Shown here: piece by piece, positions 41,410 to 51,600 of the stretch
How positions within the stretch are numbered: position 1 is the first letter of the stretch
Layout: the number at the start of each line of letters is the position of its first letter
Source: a virus
IMG/VR virus record: IMGVR_UViG_3300027791_000013
Span: 1-64,000 of that record
Reading direction: 5' to 3' (one strand)
Length of the DNA: 64,000 nucleotides
Program-made: the position numbers and the translations under genes
Notes under the pieces: generated by a model
Database searches by the model: none
Told to the model about the DNA's origin: nothing
What the model saw: only the letters and a program-made list of their open reading frames with translations

Positions 41410-42323
41410 TGTTTAATAACTTATATGTAGAAAAGTATAGACCTAAGACGTTATCAGATTTAGTATTATCTAAAAGTAATAGAAAGTATTTTGAATCTAT
41501 TACTGAAGAGATACCAAACCTGCTTTTCGTTGGTACTCCTGGATTAGGTAAGACTACATTAGCTAGAATATTAGTAAATGATATATTAGAGTGTCAATAC
41601 CTTTATATTAATGCCTCAGATGAAAATGGTATAGATACTATACGCTCTAAGGTAGTTGGCTTTAGTCAGACTAAGTCTCTCGATGGGAAACATAAAGTAG
41701 TCATCTTAGATGAGGCTGATGGTATTACCCTAGACGGGCAACGCGCACTACGTAATACAATGGAAGAATATAGTGGTATGACTCGGTTTATACTAACAGC
41801 AAATTATAAGCATAAAATAATACCTGCTATTCAAAGTAGAACTCAATTCTTCGACCTAATGCCGCCGTTTGATGATGTCGTAAAACGTGTTATTAATATT
41901 GTCAAGCAGGAAGGTATCAAGATTGAAACTGATCAGAAACCTAATTTTGTCAATGTAATTAAGCAAAGTTACCCTGATATTCGTAAGGTATTGAATAGTA
42001 TTCAAAAAGCTACTATTGGTAATATCTTTACAATTGACCATAGCGTAGATAGTAAAGATATTGTTATTGTTATACATAAGCATGTTACATCTAACGATTC
42101 TTTAAAGCTTAGAAAGTATCTAATCGAGAATGAAAACGAATTTCAGGGTGATTATCATAACTTAATGAAGCAATACTTGAATTATGTTTATACTTCTAGT
42201 TTAGATGACAATAAAAAACGTCAATATATAGTGACTATTTCAGATCACATGTATAAAGACGTATTTGTATTAGATAAAGAGATTAATGCTTTTGCTTGCT
42301 GGGTTAATCTTGAAAAGATTTAA
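41409..42323 (+). CDS. 44: clamp loader large subunit, gp44-like AAA+ ATPase
   Basis: Loads the gp45 clamp on primed DNA. N-terminus LYVEKYRPKTLSDLVL, Walker A GTPGLGKTT (residues 42-50), Walker B VVILDEADG (about 97-105), sensor 1 FILTANYKHKI and the SRC-like SRTQFFDL (Arg finger region). The C-terminal helical part ends near residue 304. T4 gp44 is 319 aa. Gp62 is not seen nearby. Its stop interlocks by 4 nt with the antisense gene at 42320. Confidence 0.94.
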   Translation: MFNNLYVEKYRPKTLSDLVLSKSNRKYFESITEEIPNLLFVGTPGLGKTTLARILVNDILECQYLYINASDENGIDTIRSKVVGFSQTKSLDGKHKVVILDEADGITLDGQRALRNTMEEYSGMTRFILTANYKHKIIPAIQSRTQFFDLMPPFDDVVKRVINIVKQEGIKIETDQKPNFVNVIKQSYPDIRKVLNSIQKATIGNIFTIDHSVDSKDIVIVIHKHVTSNDSLKLRKYLIENENEFQGDYHNLMKQYLNYVYTSSLDDNKKRQYIVTISDHMYKDVFVLDKEINAFACWVNLEKI

Positions 42324-42907
42324 CCTTTAATTGGCATATACTGCGAAGTATAATTTTCATTAACTGCAGGAGATGGTGTAACTGGCTGAGAAGGAATCTT
42401 AGTATTTACTCTAGGATTGGAACGGGCTGACTTCTTAAGACTATCACCTTGTTGTGTCATAGTTTGTTGCTCGTTTTCATCTTCTTCATCAACTTCTTTA
42501 GGGTCAATTTGAACCTTATTATCATACGTATCTGAATCAGGTACTGGGTGTCTATTGATACCTGAATCAATTACTTCAAGCATATCACCAGGAACGGTTA
42601 TTTTACCTTGATTATCATATCTTCCATTTGTTAACTCTCTAGCAACTTCAACATTGAAAGATGTACCTCGATTATCACTGTTACCAGGTCCTGGTGTACC
42701 GGTGGTAGTCTTAATATTAACTGCATAGTAGTTTTTATCAGAATCGAAATAACTATCAATGTATTCCTTTACCTGGTCTCTAAGACCTTTATAACTATCT
42801 AAACTTTTATATCCATTAACTAGTTTAACTACATCTCCGGTTAGAATACCTCCATTAGAATACCTTTCAATAGTATTTTCGATTAACTTTAAGAATTTAC
42901 GTGCCAT
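42320..42907 (-). CDS. late protein with LIEN leader, 195 aa
   Basis: Family not recognised. N-terminus MARKFLKLIENTIERYSNGG resembles the leaders of the late cassette (K/F-rich then L-I-E-N). A GDVVKLVNGYKSL segment follows, then a beta-rich middle (TSFNVEVARELTNGRYDNQGKITVPGDMLEVIDSG, in parts) and a disordered Pro/Ser/Gln C-terminus. A CATAAATA box is on minus at 42918-42925, 10 nt before the ATG. Probable structural protein. Ends interlocked with gene 44. Confidence 0.72.
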   Translation of the reverse strand: MARKFLKLIENTIERYSNGGILTGDVVKLVNGYKSLDSYKGLRDQVKEYIDSYFDSDKNYYAVNIKTTTGTPGPGNSDNRGTSFNVEVARELTNGRYDNQGKITVPGDMLEVIDSGINRHPVPDSDTYDNKVQIDPKEVDEEDENEQQTMTQQGDSLKKSARSNPRVNTKIPSQPVTPSPAVNENYTSQYMPIKG

Positions 42908-42987
42908 AATATAATTATATTTATGTTAGCTGTAAGTTTTTTCTATCATTTTATAGCGAAACTATATTAGTTTAAAGAAGTATTATG

Positions 42988-42995
42988 TATAAATA
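42988..42995 (+). promoter_or_regulatory. late box before the tail fibre/protease operon
   Basis: TATAAATA at 42988-42995 with a 5-nt TTCAT spacer before ATG at 43001. It begins the long + strand tail region 43001-48606. Confidence 0.7.
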
Positions 42996-43000
42996 TTCAT

Positions 43001-43324
43001 ATGTCATGGTTGTTTACAGCAAGTAGTATTATTATTAATCTATCATCAGACGCAAGTTACGGTTCCCCAGATTTTTCTGGTAACAACCCTACTATTAATT
43101 TATCATTAAACGCGAATTACGATATAAATATACTACTTAATACGTTTAATACCGCTTTAAGAAACGGTATAACTGATCAAAGTGCAGTTATAGGGGTGTA
43201 TAACAACAACCCAGCATCTGGAGTTACTAGTAAAACATTAATGTGGACTCCAAAAATACCTGGTACATATTATTATGTAAATACTAATAACACATCAATT
43301 AATGGGCAAATTATAGTAAGCTAA
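43001..43324 (+). CDS. small tail protein with cupredoxin-like end, 107 aa
   Basis: A beta-rich protein with an N-terminal hydrophobic segment (WLFTASSIIINLS). Its C-terminal LMWTPKIPGTYYYVNTNNTSINGQIIVS follows the blue-copper pattern 'tPGtYxYxCxxHxxMxGxIxV' of cupredoxin-like domains in phage tail proteins. The Cys, His and Met copper ligands are replaced by Val, Asn and Ile, so it is probably a non-metal fold. It joins the protease gene by TAATG, suggesting that it binds or caps it. Confidence 0.65.
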   Translation: MSWLFTASSIIINLSSDASYGSPDFSGNNPTINLSLNANYDINILLNTFNTALRNGITDQSAVIGVYNNNPASGVTSKTLMWTPKIPGTYYYVNTNNTSINGQIIVS

Positions 43325-46224
43325 TGAATTATAAAGAATTAAAAGAAAAATTATCAAAGGTAGATCTACTATCAGCGTATCCGTTTATAAACAATTATGG
43401 TATATGTACTAAAACTAATAAAGAAACTGGTAAGGATGAGCTAGTAGTAGAATTTGGAGTAAGTGTAAAAATAAAATTTGATGAAATCAACGGTAAATAT
43501 ATGTTACCAAGGAGTTTATCTGCATACGGTATCGATATAAAAACCAAAATAAGTCAAGTAGAACAAGCTAGCATTAATTTTACTAGTGATAAGGATGAAG
43601 CTATAAAATATTATGAAAAGGTAGGTATAAATTTAGAACAAAGTTATGATTATATGCAATTGCAAACTGTTTATAATAATTATCAGGATGCTTTAGCTGA
43701 AAATAGCATGTTATCTGCAGAGATTAGCTATTCATTTAACCCATTAAGTCAACATGTTGACCCCATTAAAAGAAATAGGCAGAAAGCAAGACCTCTTTCA
43801 GGTGGCTGTTCATCAATATTTTACGGTAGTGGCAATTCATCCGACGCTACTTTTGGTTTATTTGTTAGAGATAAACAAGATAAAAGAATTGTAGCTTTAT
43901 CAAATAGCCACGTTTATTCAAGAAGTTTACTATTGGGTGAGGAAGCCCTCGCAAGTGGGCAAGCAAATAATATGCTAGTTTTATCAGCTCGACAACCAGG
44001 TAATGCTTCATATAACACTTATGGTAGTACTGACCCAGCAGTCGACCATATAGGTATTCCAAAAAGAACTAGCCGTCTTTCATTACAAGGTAGTAATAAA
44101 ATAGATGCATGTATACTTGAATTATCTAGTTATAATGATATAGATGCTACTTCTAATAATATTATATGGTTTAAACAACGTGGACCATATGAATTTGCTA
44201 CTACAGAAGAAATAGATTCATTAATAGATCCTGCTTCTATAAACTACCAATCTCCTGTTTTTAGAAGTGGTAGAACCCTTGGACCTTTAGGTTACCCGGG
44301 TAGTGATCATGAAAGCTTCAGTAGTACTAGACCATCGTCAAGTACTTCAATAATTTCTTTAAATGAAACATTAACGACAAATGAAGGGTTTAATACATTA
44401 ACTAACGGTGTAAGTTCTGTATATTTTAGTTCGTATGTGTCTATGTCAATACCTACTCAGGCTACTTTAATATATACAACAGCAGATGAAACAAGCGCAT
44501 TTATTGTTGGTTATAAAAATTATTATACTGGAAGTAATTCATTATTTTCTACTAGTTATAATGATTATTCGCCTGAATTAACTATAAATGACCCAGCTGG
44601 TATTAAAGACATATCTATTTACCATGCCTACTTTGGAAGTGCATACATTAATAAGTTAGGTAAAATTTATCATAATCGGCAGTTTTTATCCAACATCGTG
44701 AGGACCATGTTTAATTTGTACATTACACCTATTTCTGACAGGATACCATTTGCAAACCCCAATCCAACTATTTGGTCCCCTGTATCATCAAATAATGGTG
44801 ATATCTTTGCAAAACCCACTAAAAAATCTTGTTTTACTGGTCATGGTAGTTTTGCTTTAACTGAAGATAATGAACTATGGACACTAGGTGCGAATATTTG
44901 TGTAACAGCGAATGGGGATACTTATTATGGCGCACCAAGTGATACCCCATTTACCTCTAAGTCTAGTTTGAGATTTAGTGTTTGTGGCTTACCATATCAA
45001 GTAAATGATAGGGAAGAAATAAGACAATCGATACAAAAATTTACTAAAATTCCAGGGGAATGGATTGATTTTGGTTTTCATTTTTCCAGCTCTTCAGATA
45101 CGTTTCTTTACGCTATTTCAGCAAGCGGAGATTTATTTGCAGCGTATTTTAGCGTTGAGGCATCACAATATTATCATACGAATGACATGAGTCCGATGCT
45201 TTTTAATGGTTCTATACAAACCCCTCCACAATTAATTATATCGAGTGATAGTTGGTCACTTTCATGCTCACCGGACCTATCACACACTAAAATACCATTA
45301 ATAGTAGATGGTGAAAATATTAAAATTAAAAAAATATTTACCAATACTAGTAGTGATGGTGACTTAGGTTCTTCGGCGAAGGAACCATTACTCTTTCAAA
45401 CTGAAGACGATAAAATATTAGTTTTTTCAAAACCGACTACTAGCAGTTCTACTTATGCAACTGGGTATTTAAAATATGATGGTGATGATATTGTAGTAAC
45501 TGGAAAGACTGAAACTATTCATGGTCGTGGAACGTCGAACCAAACTATGACTATATTATCAGGTAATAACATATATAGTATTGGAGGGTCTAGTAGCACG
45601 CTGGCCGCGGCAGTGGACGAAGGGACTTGGATCAGTACACTGGGGGACGGTAAAGATTATGATATACAAACTTTATTACCATATACTAACTATTTTGATT
45701 TAAAAAAATGGGATAATATGCCACCTAATAACTGTAAAAATGCATGTGGTTCGATAGGGTACCTGGCATCGCTCCGAGGCAGCAATGCGAATAGTTCAAA
45801 TTTCGAAGGTGATTACGGTGCAACGATAATTTATACAGATGGTATTGGTCTATCTGGTATTGGTTATGGGCCAAGTGGTATTTTAGGTTTATATGATACC
45901 CCACAACGTGATGAGATTATTATGTCATCAGTTAATCGCTCTATTAACGTTAGCGGGTTTACAGCTAGCGGTGGGGCATTACTGGTTGCCGAATGTTTAG
46001 ATTTTAAAATGAAACATGAAAATGGAGCGGCCGCGGCTGGCGGTGATTCAGGTACAGCTGTATTTGCTTGTTTAAGTTCAACAATACCGACTCTAAGCAC
46101 ATTTAAACTTGTTGGTTTATTATTTGCAAGCCCGGCATCTACTTACCTATCACCTGGATATGGTGTAAGAATTGATAATATTCAAAATGAATTGGATATA
46201 GAACCGTGGGATGGAATTATTTAA
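43324..46224 (+). CDS. trypsin-like serine protease with RCC1-like insertion, 966 aa
   Basis: A PA-clan serine protease. Residues 20-85 resemble the N-terminal region of bacterial trypsin-like peptidases (VVEFGVSVKIKF...LPRSLSAYGIDIKTKI). Catalytic His196 lies in VALSNSHVY, Asp261 in KIDACILEL, and SGRTLGPLG at 315-323 matches a conserved protease segment. The nucleophile Ser909 is in GGDSGTAVF, followed by LVGLLFAS. Between Asp and Ser lie 648 residues, against ~80-100 usually. That stretch holds RCC1-like beta-propeller units (SFALTEDNELWTLGAN ~507-522, TFLYAISASGDLF ~593, LFQTEDDKILVF ~690, ILSGNNIYSIGG ~748). Probably a tail-borne protease acting on host surface or in fibre processing. 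It has TAATG coupling to the cupredoxin-like gene. Confidence 0.8.
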   Translation: MNYKELKEKLSKVDLLSAYPFINNYGICTKTNKETGKDELVVEFGVSVKIKFDEINGKYMLPRSLSAYGIDIKTKISQVEQASINFTSDKDEAIKYYEKVGINLEQSYDYMQLQTVYNNYQDALAENSMLSAEISYSFNPLSQHVDPIKRNRQKARPLSGGCSSIFYGSGNSSDATFGLFVRDKQDKRIVALSNSHVYSRSLLLGEEALASGQANNMLVLSARQPGNASYNTYGSTDPAVDHIGIPKRTSRLSLQGSNKIDACILELSSYNDIDATSNNIIWFKQRGPYEFATTEEIDSLIDPASINYQSPVFRSGRTLGPLGYPGSDHESFSSTRPSSSTSIISLNETLTTNEGFNTLTNGVSSVYFSSYVSMSIPTQATLIYTTADETSAFIVGYKNYYTGSNSLFSTSYNDYSPELTINDPAGIKDISIYHAYFGSAYINKLGKIYHNRQFLSNIVRTMFNLYITPISDRIPFANPNPTIWSPVSSNNGDIFAKPTKKSCFTGHGSFALTEDNELWTLGANICVTANGDTYYGAPSDTPFTSKSSLRFSVCGLPYQVNDREEIRQSIQKFTKIPGEWIDFGFHFSSSSDTFLYAISASGDLFAAYFSVEASQYYHTNDMSPMLFNGSIQTPPQLIISSDSWSLSCSPDLSHTKIPLIVDGENIKIKKIFTNTSSDGDLGSSAKEPLLFQTEDDKILVFSKPTTSSSTYATGYLKYDGDDIVVTGKTETIHGRGTSNQTMTILSGNNIYSIGGSSSTLAAAVDEGTWISTLGDGKDYDIQTLLPYTNYFDLKKWDNMPPNNCKNACGSIGYLASLRGSNANSSNFEGDYGATIIYTDGIGLSGIGYGPSGILGLYDTPQRDEIIMSSVNRSINVSGFTASGGALLVAECLDFKMKHENGAAAAGGDSGTAVFACLSSTIPTLSTFKLVGLLFASPASTYLSPGYGVRIDNIQNELDIEPWDGII

Positions 46225-46227
46225 AAA

Positions 46228-48606
46228 ATGAAAACAAAAACTAATATAATTAGTTTAGACAATCAAACGTCGAATGTATACAAAGTTACCCTTTCTGGTC
46301 GTGAATTTACTGCTGTAGGGGTTACAGATGACCATACTTATGCTAATGTACCATCTCCAGATGTCGGTGAACTAGTTGCTACCTATAATATATCTGTTGC
46401 ATCATCTGTAAATGAAGGTCAATCGTTACCGGTGACTGTGACGACGGCAAATGTTGCAGATTATACATTATTAAGTTGGGCAGTTACAAATACAGGAAAC
46501 GGTGATTTTGTAGCTGAATCAGGGGTTTTCTTTATTAACAGTGATACTGGTAGTTTTTCAATAACCCCAGTATTAGACTTTACTACAGAAGGACCGGAGA
46601 CTTTTATCATAACTATTAAAAGTTTTGAAGCCGGTTACCCGGTAGTTGCAACATCACCATCTATAACTATAAATGATACTAGTATCACACCTGAAACACC
46701 ATTACCTACTTATAGCATAGTTGCAGCTGCCAGTAATGTTGATGAAGGTAGCAATTTACCGATTAACGTTACTACGGCAAATGTTGCAAATGGTACAACT
46801 TTATATTGGTCATTCGGAGTGATTCAATCACCTATCAATGACCAAGATTTTGATGTTTCTGCCGGTTCAGTAACTATCAACAATAATTCAGCTAGTTTTA
46901 ATATAATTCCAAATTTTGATCAATTAACTGAGGGTGTTGAAACGTTATTCGTTTTACTAAGATTGGATAATTCAACTAATGGTTCGGTGGTTGCAAATAC
47001 GGGGTTAATTCTTGTTAATGACACTAGTCTTACTCCTGCTCCGGAGGATGGGACACCAGAACCAGAAGAACTTGATGTACCAGCTCCTACCCCTAGGGGC
47101 GCACTAAAACAAGTACCCGTTGATTCCTCATCAGACGATACAATTCAAACTAGTACTATAATTGATATATTTGCAAATTTTGATACTACTGCAGTGACTG
47201 ACCCTGAAAGAGAATATTATAACTTACCAAGAAATGAATTACCTGTGTTAAATCAGGTTACTGCTAGTACAAGAGTTATAATTACAGAAAATCCACCGGT
47301 AGATAAGTTAGTATTTTCTACCACTGGTATCGACGGTTATGGTTATAATGACCCTACTTTTAATTTCGATTCTAATTATTTTCAGAATCAAATTATATAT
47401 TTTACCGTTAGAGTTAAAACTTTAAACAATTACCCAGCAAAATATCTTAATAATTTAGTTCTTGGTAATGGTTCTCAAAATAATACAATATCTATAGATT
47501 TGCTCGATGAAAATAATAATTCTTTGAATGCTACTATATCTAGTGATTTTGGAATATTATCAGCTGATATAAATGGTGGTTTCTTTAAAGGAGCATTTCA
47601 ATATAATGGGCAAAGTAATAACATTAAATTAAGAGCAAAAGCGACTACAAACAATGTACCGTTAGTTGGTGATAGTAACACGTTTAATATTGTACCGGTA
47701 AGTGGTAGTAAAGAATTTCGTAAGGTAAATGAAGATAATAATCAAAAAGATAATTTTATAAGCTATTTATACCAACCTAATTTAAGGGATAATCCTAAAT
47801 TCTTTACTGATATAATAGGTCAAATCGTAGGAGATGATAAAGACCCAAATACATTAGGTGTAAAAGTTTATGAAAAAATATCTAACTTTTTATTAAATTC
47901 TAATGATATAGATTATGCTAATATTGATAATTTAATTAGTAGTATGAAATTAATTGATAGTAATGTTAATAAATTTTCTGAAAACTATCCAGCTAGTTTA
48001 AAACGTATTGTAGATTTTTTCAGCGTTAATAGATCCAAAATATTACCTATAAAAAATAAATTTAATCAAGATTTTGATAATAAAGGCCGGCCTAGCTCTG
48101 GTTTAGGTAAAAATTTAGGTAGCGAAATAAAAATTTCTGATACATTATCAGGTGGTGATAATTTTAAACCTATAGTAGCATATGAAAAATTCAGTCAAAG
48201 ATATTATATGTTAAATACTGATCCAACTAGTGGTTATGATTTTAGATATCTAGGTAGTAATCGTACTTTTGAAATATCTTCCTACAATATAGATTGGGGA
48301 TGGAGTTTAGTTCTACCAGATGGTGTAGGAGATTTTACATATATGCTAGATATTAGTGGTAATAATTTGGTTTTAGAAAATAATTTTAGAATTCTAAATG
48401 AAGATAGGGGTTTAGAAACGAGCCAAATATCGAAATATTATACTTTCTTTCAGTATATATCAACAGTTAATAATAGTAATATATTTGCATTTTATGACGA
48501 TGCAAACTTAAATTCAAATAGTGATATATCATCTTTAAGTGCTATAAACAATAGTATTGATGAAATTATATTAAAAGATATATATTCTGGTACAAATTTA
48601 ATTTAA
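46228..48606 (+). CDS. tail/adhesin protein with two Calx-beta domains, 792 aa
   Basis: Two tandem Calx-beta-type domains: YNISVASSVNEGQSLPVTV...GDFVAESGVF...DFTTEGPETFIITI (about 52-150), and YSIVAAASNVDEGSNLPINV...FDQLTEGVETLFVLL (about 163-260). Their DNA still shares ACGGCAAATGTTGCA, showing an internal duplication. A Pro/Glu-rich linker (~270-295) follows, then large beta and helical regions. Calx-beta domains bind Ca2+ and mediate adhesion. It begins 4 nt after the protease stop. Function: a likely tail fibre or host-binding protein; no catalytic motif is seen. Confidence 0.75.
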   Translation: MKTKTNIISLDNQTSNVYKVTLSGREFTAVGVTDDHTYANVPSPDVGELVATYNISVASSVNEGQSLPVTVTTANVADYTLLSWAVTNTGNGDFVAESGVFFINSDTGSFSITPVLDFTTEGPETFIITIKSFEAGYPVVATSPSITINDTSITPETPLPTYSIVAAASNVDEGSNLPINVTTANVANGTTLYWSFGVIQSPINDQDFDVSAGSVTINNNSASFNIIPNFDQLTEGVETLFVLLRLDNSTNGSVVANTGLILVNDTSLTPAPEDGTPEPEELDVPAPTPRGALKQVPVDSSSDDTIQTSTIIDIFANFDTTAVTDPEREYYNLPRNELPVLNQVTASTRVIITENPPVDKLVFSTTGIDGYGYNDPTFNFDSNYFQNQIIYFTVRVKTLNNYPAKYLNNLVLGNGSQNNTISIDLLDENNNSLNATISSDFGILSADINGGFFKGAFQYNGQSNNIKLRAKATTNNVPLVGDSNTFNIVPVSGSKEFRKVNEDNNQKDNFISYLYQPNLRDNPKFFTDIIGQIVGDDKDPNTLGVKVYEKISNFLLNSNDIDYANIDNLISSMKLIDSNVNKFSENYPASLKRIVDFFSVNRSKILPIKNKFNQDFDNKGRPSSGLGKNLGSEIKISDTLSGGDNFKPIVAYEKFSQRYYMLNTDPTSGYDFRYLGSNRTFEISSYNIDWGWSLVLPDGVGDFTYMLDISGNNLVLENNFRILNEDRGLETSQISKYYTFFQYISTVNNSNIFAFYDDANLNSNSDISSLSAINNSIDEIILKDIYSGTNLI

Positions 48607-48664
48607 TTGAATTTCAATACTTTAGTTTTAAATACATATATGGAAATTGATATATAATTTTCAT

Positions 48665-48672
48665 TATAAATA
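48665..48672 (+). promoter_or_regulatory. late box before the 1332-aa tail protein gene
   Basis: TATAAATA at 48665-48672, 7 nt before the ATG at 48680. Confidence 0.65.
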
Positions 48673-48679
48673 TTAATAG

Positions 48680-51600
48680 ATGTCTTTATCACCCACATAT
48701 CAAAATTTAAGTGCTTTATCACCTTTATACTTTAAAGATTCTGATAATAAACTAGAATTTATTAATCAAGATAAATTTACGTTACAAGGTCTAAATTTAG
48801 TAACGTATAATATTAATAAAAGTGCTAATGATAGTTTTATAAAAAATTATTCAGTTAATAATCTTATTAAAGATAAAACCTCTAATGATCTATTTAATTT
48901 AACTAAAAAAATATCTGTTCAAGATTTAAATACTAAATTAAATTTTAAATCTACACTAAGTGCTCTAAGTGCTGGTTTTTTTCTTCAAACTATCACTACT
49001 AATGATGATAAGATCTCACCAATTTCATTTAATATAGATATAGAAAATTTACCTGGTAGTAAATTTTTAGTAGATTTTATAAACAACGAGTTTTGTACTG
49101 TATCTCTTTTTGATGGTAGGGTTCCAAAATTCTTATTTGATGGTGATGGTACACCTAATCCTGGTGGAGGTAAGTCATTAGTTTTTAAATTTTTAAATAG
49201 TACATTTCTACCATTAACATCAAACTATTATTTTAATTATTTTTACGATAGTGTAAATCATAAATTAAGATTATATAAAAATGATGAGATTGTTACTACT
49301 ACAATAACAATGTTAACAACAAATGCTACATCAATATCTAGTGGTTCTGATGGTTATCAAATATTTGTTAATACAGTATTATCAGCATTTGTTAATTCAA
49401 TAGGACTTCTACCAGCAAATGAAGAAAGAATATTAAATGGTACAATAGAGGTTGGTAATGAAATAAAATTATTAAACAGTGATAATATTGATCAATTTAT
49501 ATATTATGATTTTCAAGACAATTATAAACTTTCAAATGATACAATTAGTGGCGTTAAATATGATTTTTTAACTTATTATACTTACTCAAATGTAATAACC
49601 GGTGATAAAAATTATGCAAATTTAAAGTTTTTTAATTTAAAGAATCATATATCTAACGATAACATTGCCTATGGAGGGCCGTTAGAAAATAGAGATGACA
49701 ATTTAGAATATAGAGGTAGAGAATATCAAAATTTTACTAATCAAAAGAGTAAAGAAAAAGATTTCGATAATATATCTTTAAATTATACATTTTTTGATAA
49801 AGAGTATAAAATTGGATCAAAGGATTATACAGCATTTACGCTACCAGATAATTTATTTCCTTTTAGAAAAATTAACATTAATGATACAGGGTTAGCTGTT
49901 AATGGTTCATTTGCAGCAACTAACCCATATTTTAGTGATAAAGTATTTAAACTTACCGATACAAATAAAAATAAATTACAAAATAGTTTTATAGAAGATC
50001 AAGAATTTTTAGTACTACAAAATGATGTAAGTTTAGTTGTATTACAAAGTGGGGATTTGTTAGGTTTTCAGAGTATAAATGATATACAGTCTAATGACAT
50101 TTTCGGTGATTACTTATGCACATGGTTAAAGGGAGATGGTATAACTAAAGGTATATGGTTTGATAGATATTATATACCTAAAGATAATTCATATACTTTA
50201 TCATTTTCTGGTGATTCAAATATTTTTGATAATACTACTCAAGCAGCTGAATATTTTAAAAATAATGAAAAAGATTTAGTTTATTATGACCTAAAGAGTA
50301 ATTTAACATTTGAACCGAGTGCATCTTATGGTTATCAGCGTATTAATAGTAAGCAAATAGATGTTTATATTGACGGTCAAAAGGATAAATTATTAAAAGA
50401 TTCATTTAATATTCAAACCTCAGCTGTTCAACTGCAAGATATTAGTGAAGTCGATTTAAATAAAACTAAAGGTTATGATAATTTAGATATACAATCAATA
50501 CCTAATAGGGATTTTAATGTCGGTTTTGAGTTAGAATTAGATTCTCTTTCATCTTTAGATTCATTCCAGTTGGCTGGTAATTTATATGAAGATGGATTTA
50601 CTATAAAAAATAATTTTTTCTTTACACCTTTTATCTTTATACCACAAGGCAATGTACTTCATATATACGATAATAATTTTAAGTTATTACGATCTAATAC
50701 ATATAGTGGTACAGAGAATATTTTAGATGTACTCTATATAGAACAGAATAATAATATAGTTTTAGTATGTGATAATAAATTAATTAAAACTAATTATTTC
50801 GGGGAAATCTTAAATGAAAGGTTTCCAGCAGATCAAGGTCCTCGTAGTGACTTACTGCTAGAAATTATTAAATCATATAAGAGTAGAACTTATCATGGTT
50901 ATAATAATGTATTTTTTGTTACAAACAGATATTTTAGTGATAGTATTGTTATTAATTTAGATTTAAATAACCTCATACCGGTAGAAGATACAATTCTTCA
51001 AAATCAGTATTTACTTGACCCGTTATCATCATCATATACCAGTATAGTACCAAAAATAAGCGGTGGTTATAGATTTCTAGTTGGTAATAAACCAACCAAA
51101 CTGGATGAAGAAGTTGCATGTTCATTAGACAATATTAACAGATTTATATCCAAGCAATTTATACCTGGAGAAGCATTTGTAAATTCTACTGTACTATCTT
51201 CTGAGTTAAGTAGTGGTATAATACAAGGTCAATCATATGATGAAAATTATTTTTCAATCATAAGAAGTATGTCGGCCGCGGCCCCGAGTAATTTTCAAGT
51301 TTTCTTTGATTTCATACAAGATGGTAAAGCTAGAATTGTTTTCGATCGCTTGAGCGTAAATCAAACAGAAGATCCAATTTTAGATAGTACAAACAGTGAG
51401 ATTTTCGATATTAATTCAGTTAATGGTAGGTTATTTGTACAATATATAAACATATCTGGTGGTACGGGGTTTATACAAGAATTTACACCTGAAAGATTTA
51501 AATTATCAGCATATGAACTCAGTGAAACAGTAAATAAAGGTTATAAGATAGATTTTATTGAAGAAAATAAAGAATTAAAGATAATGTCATTTGCAAGAGA

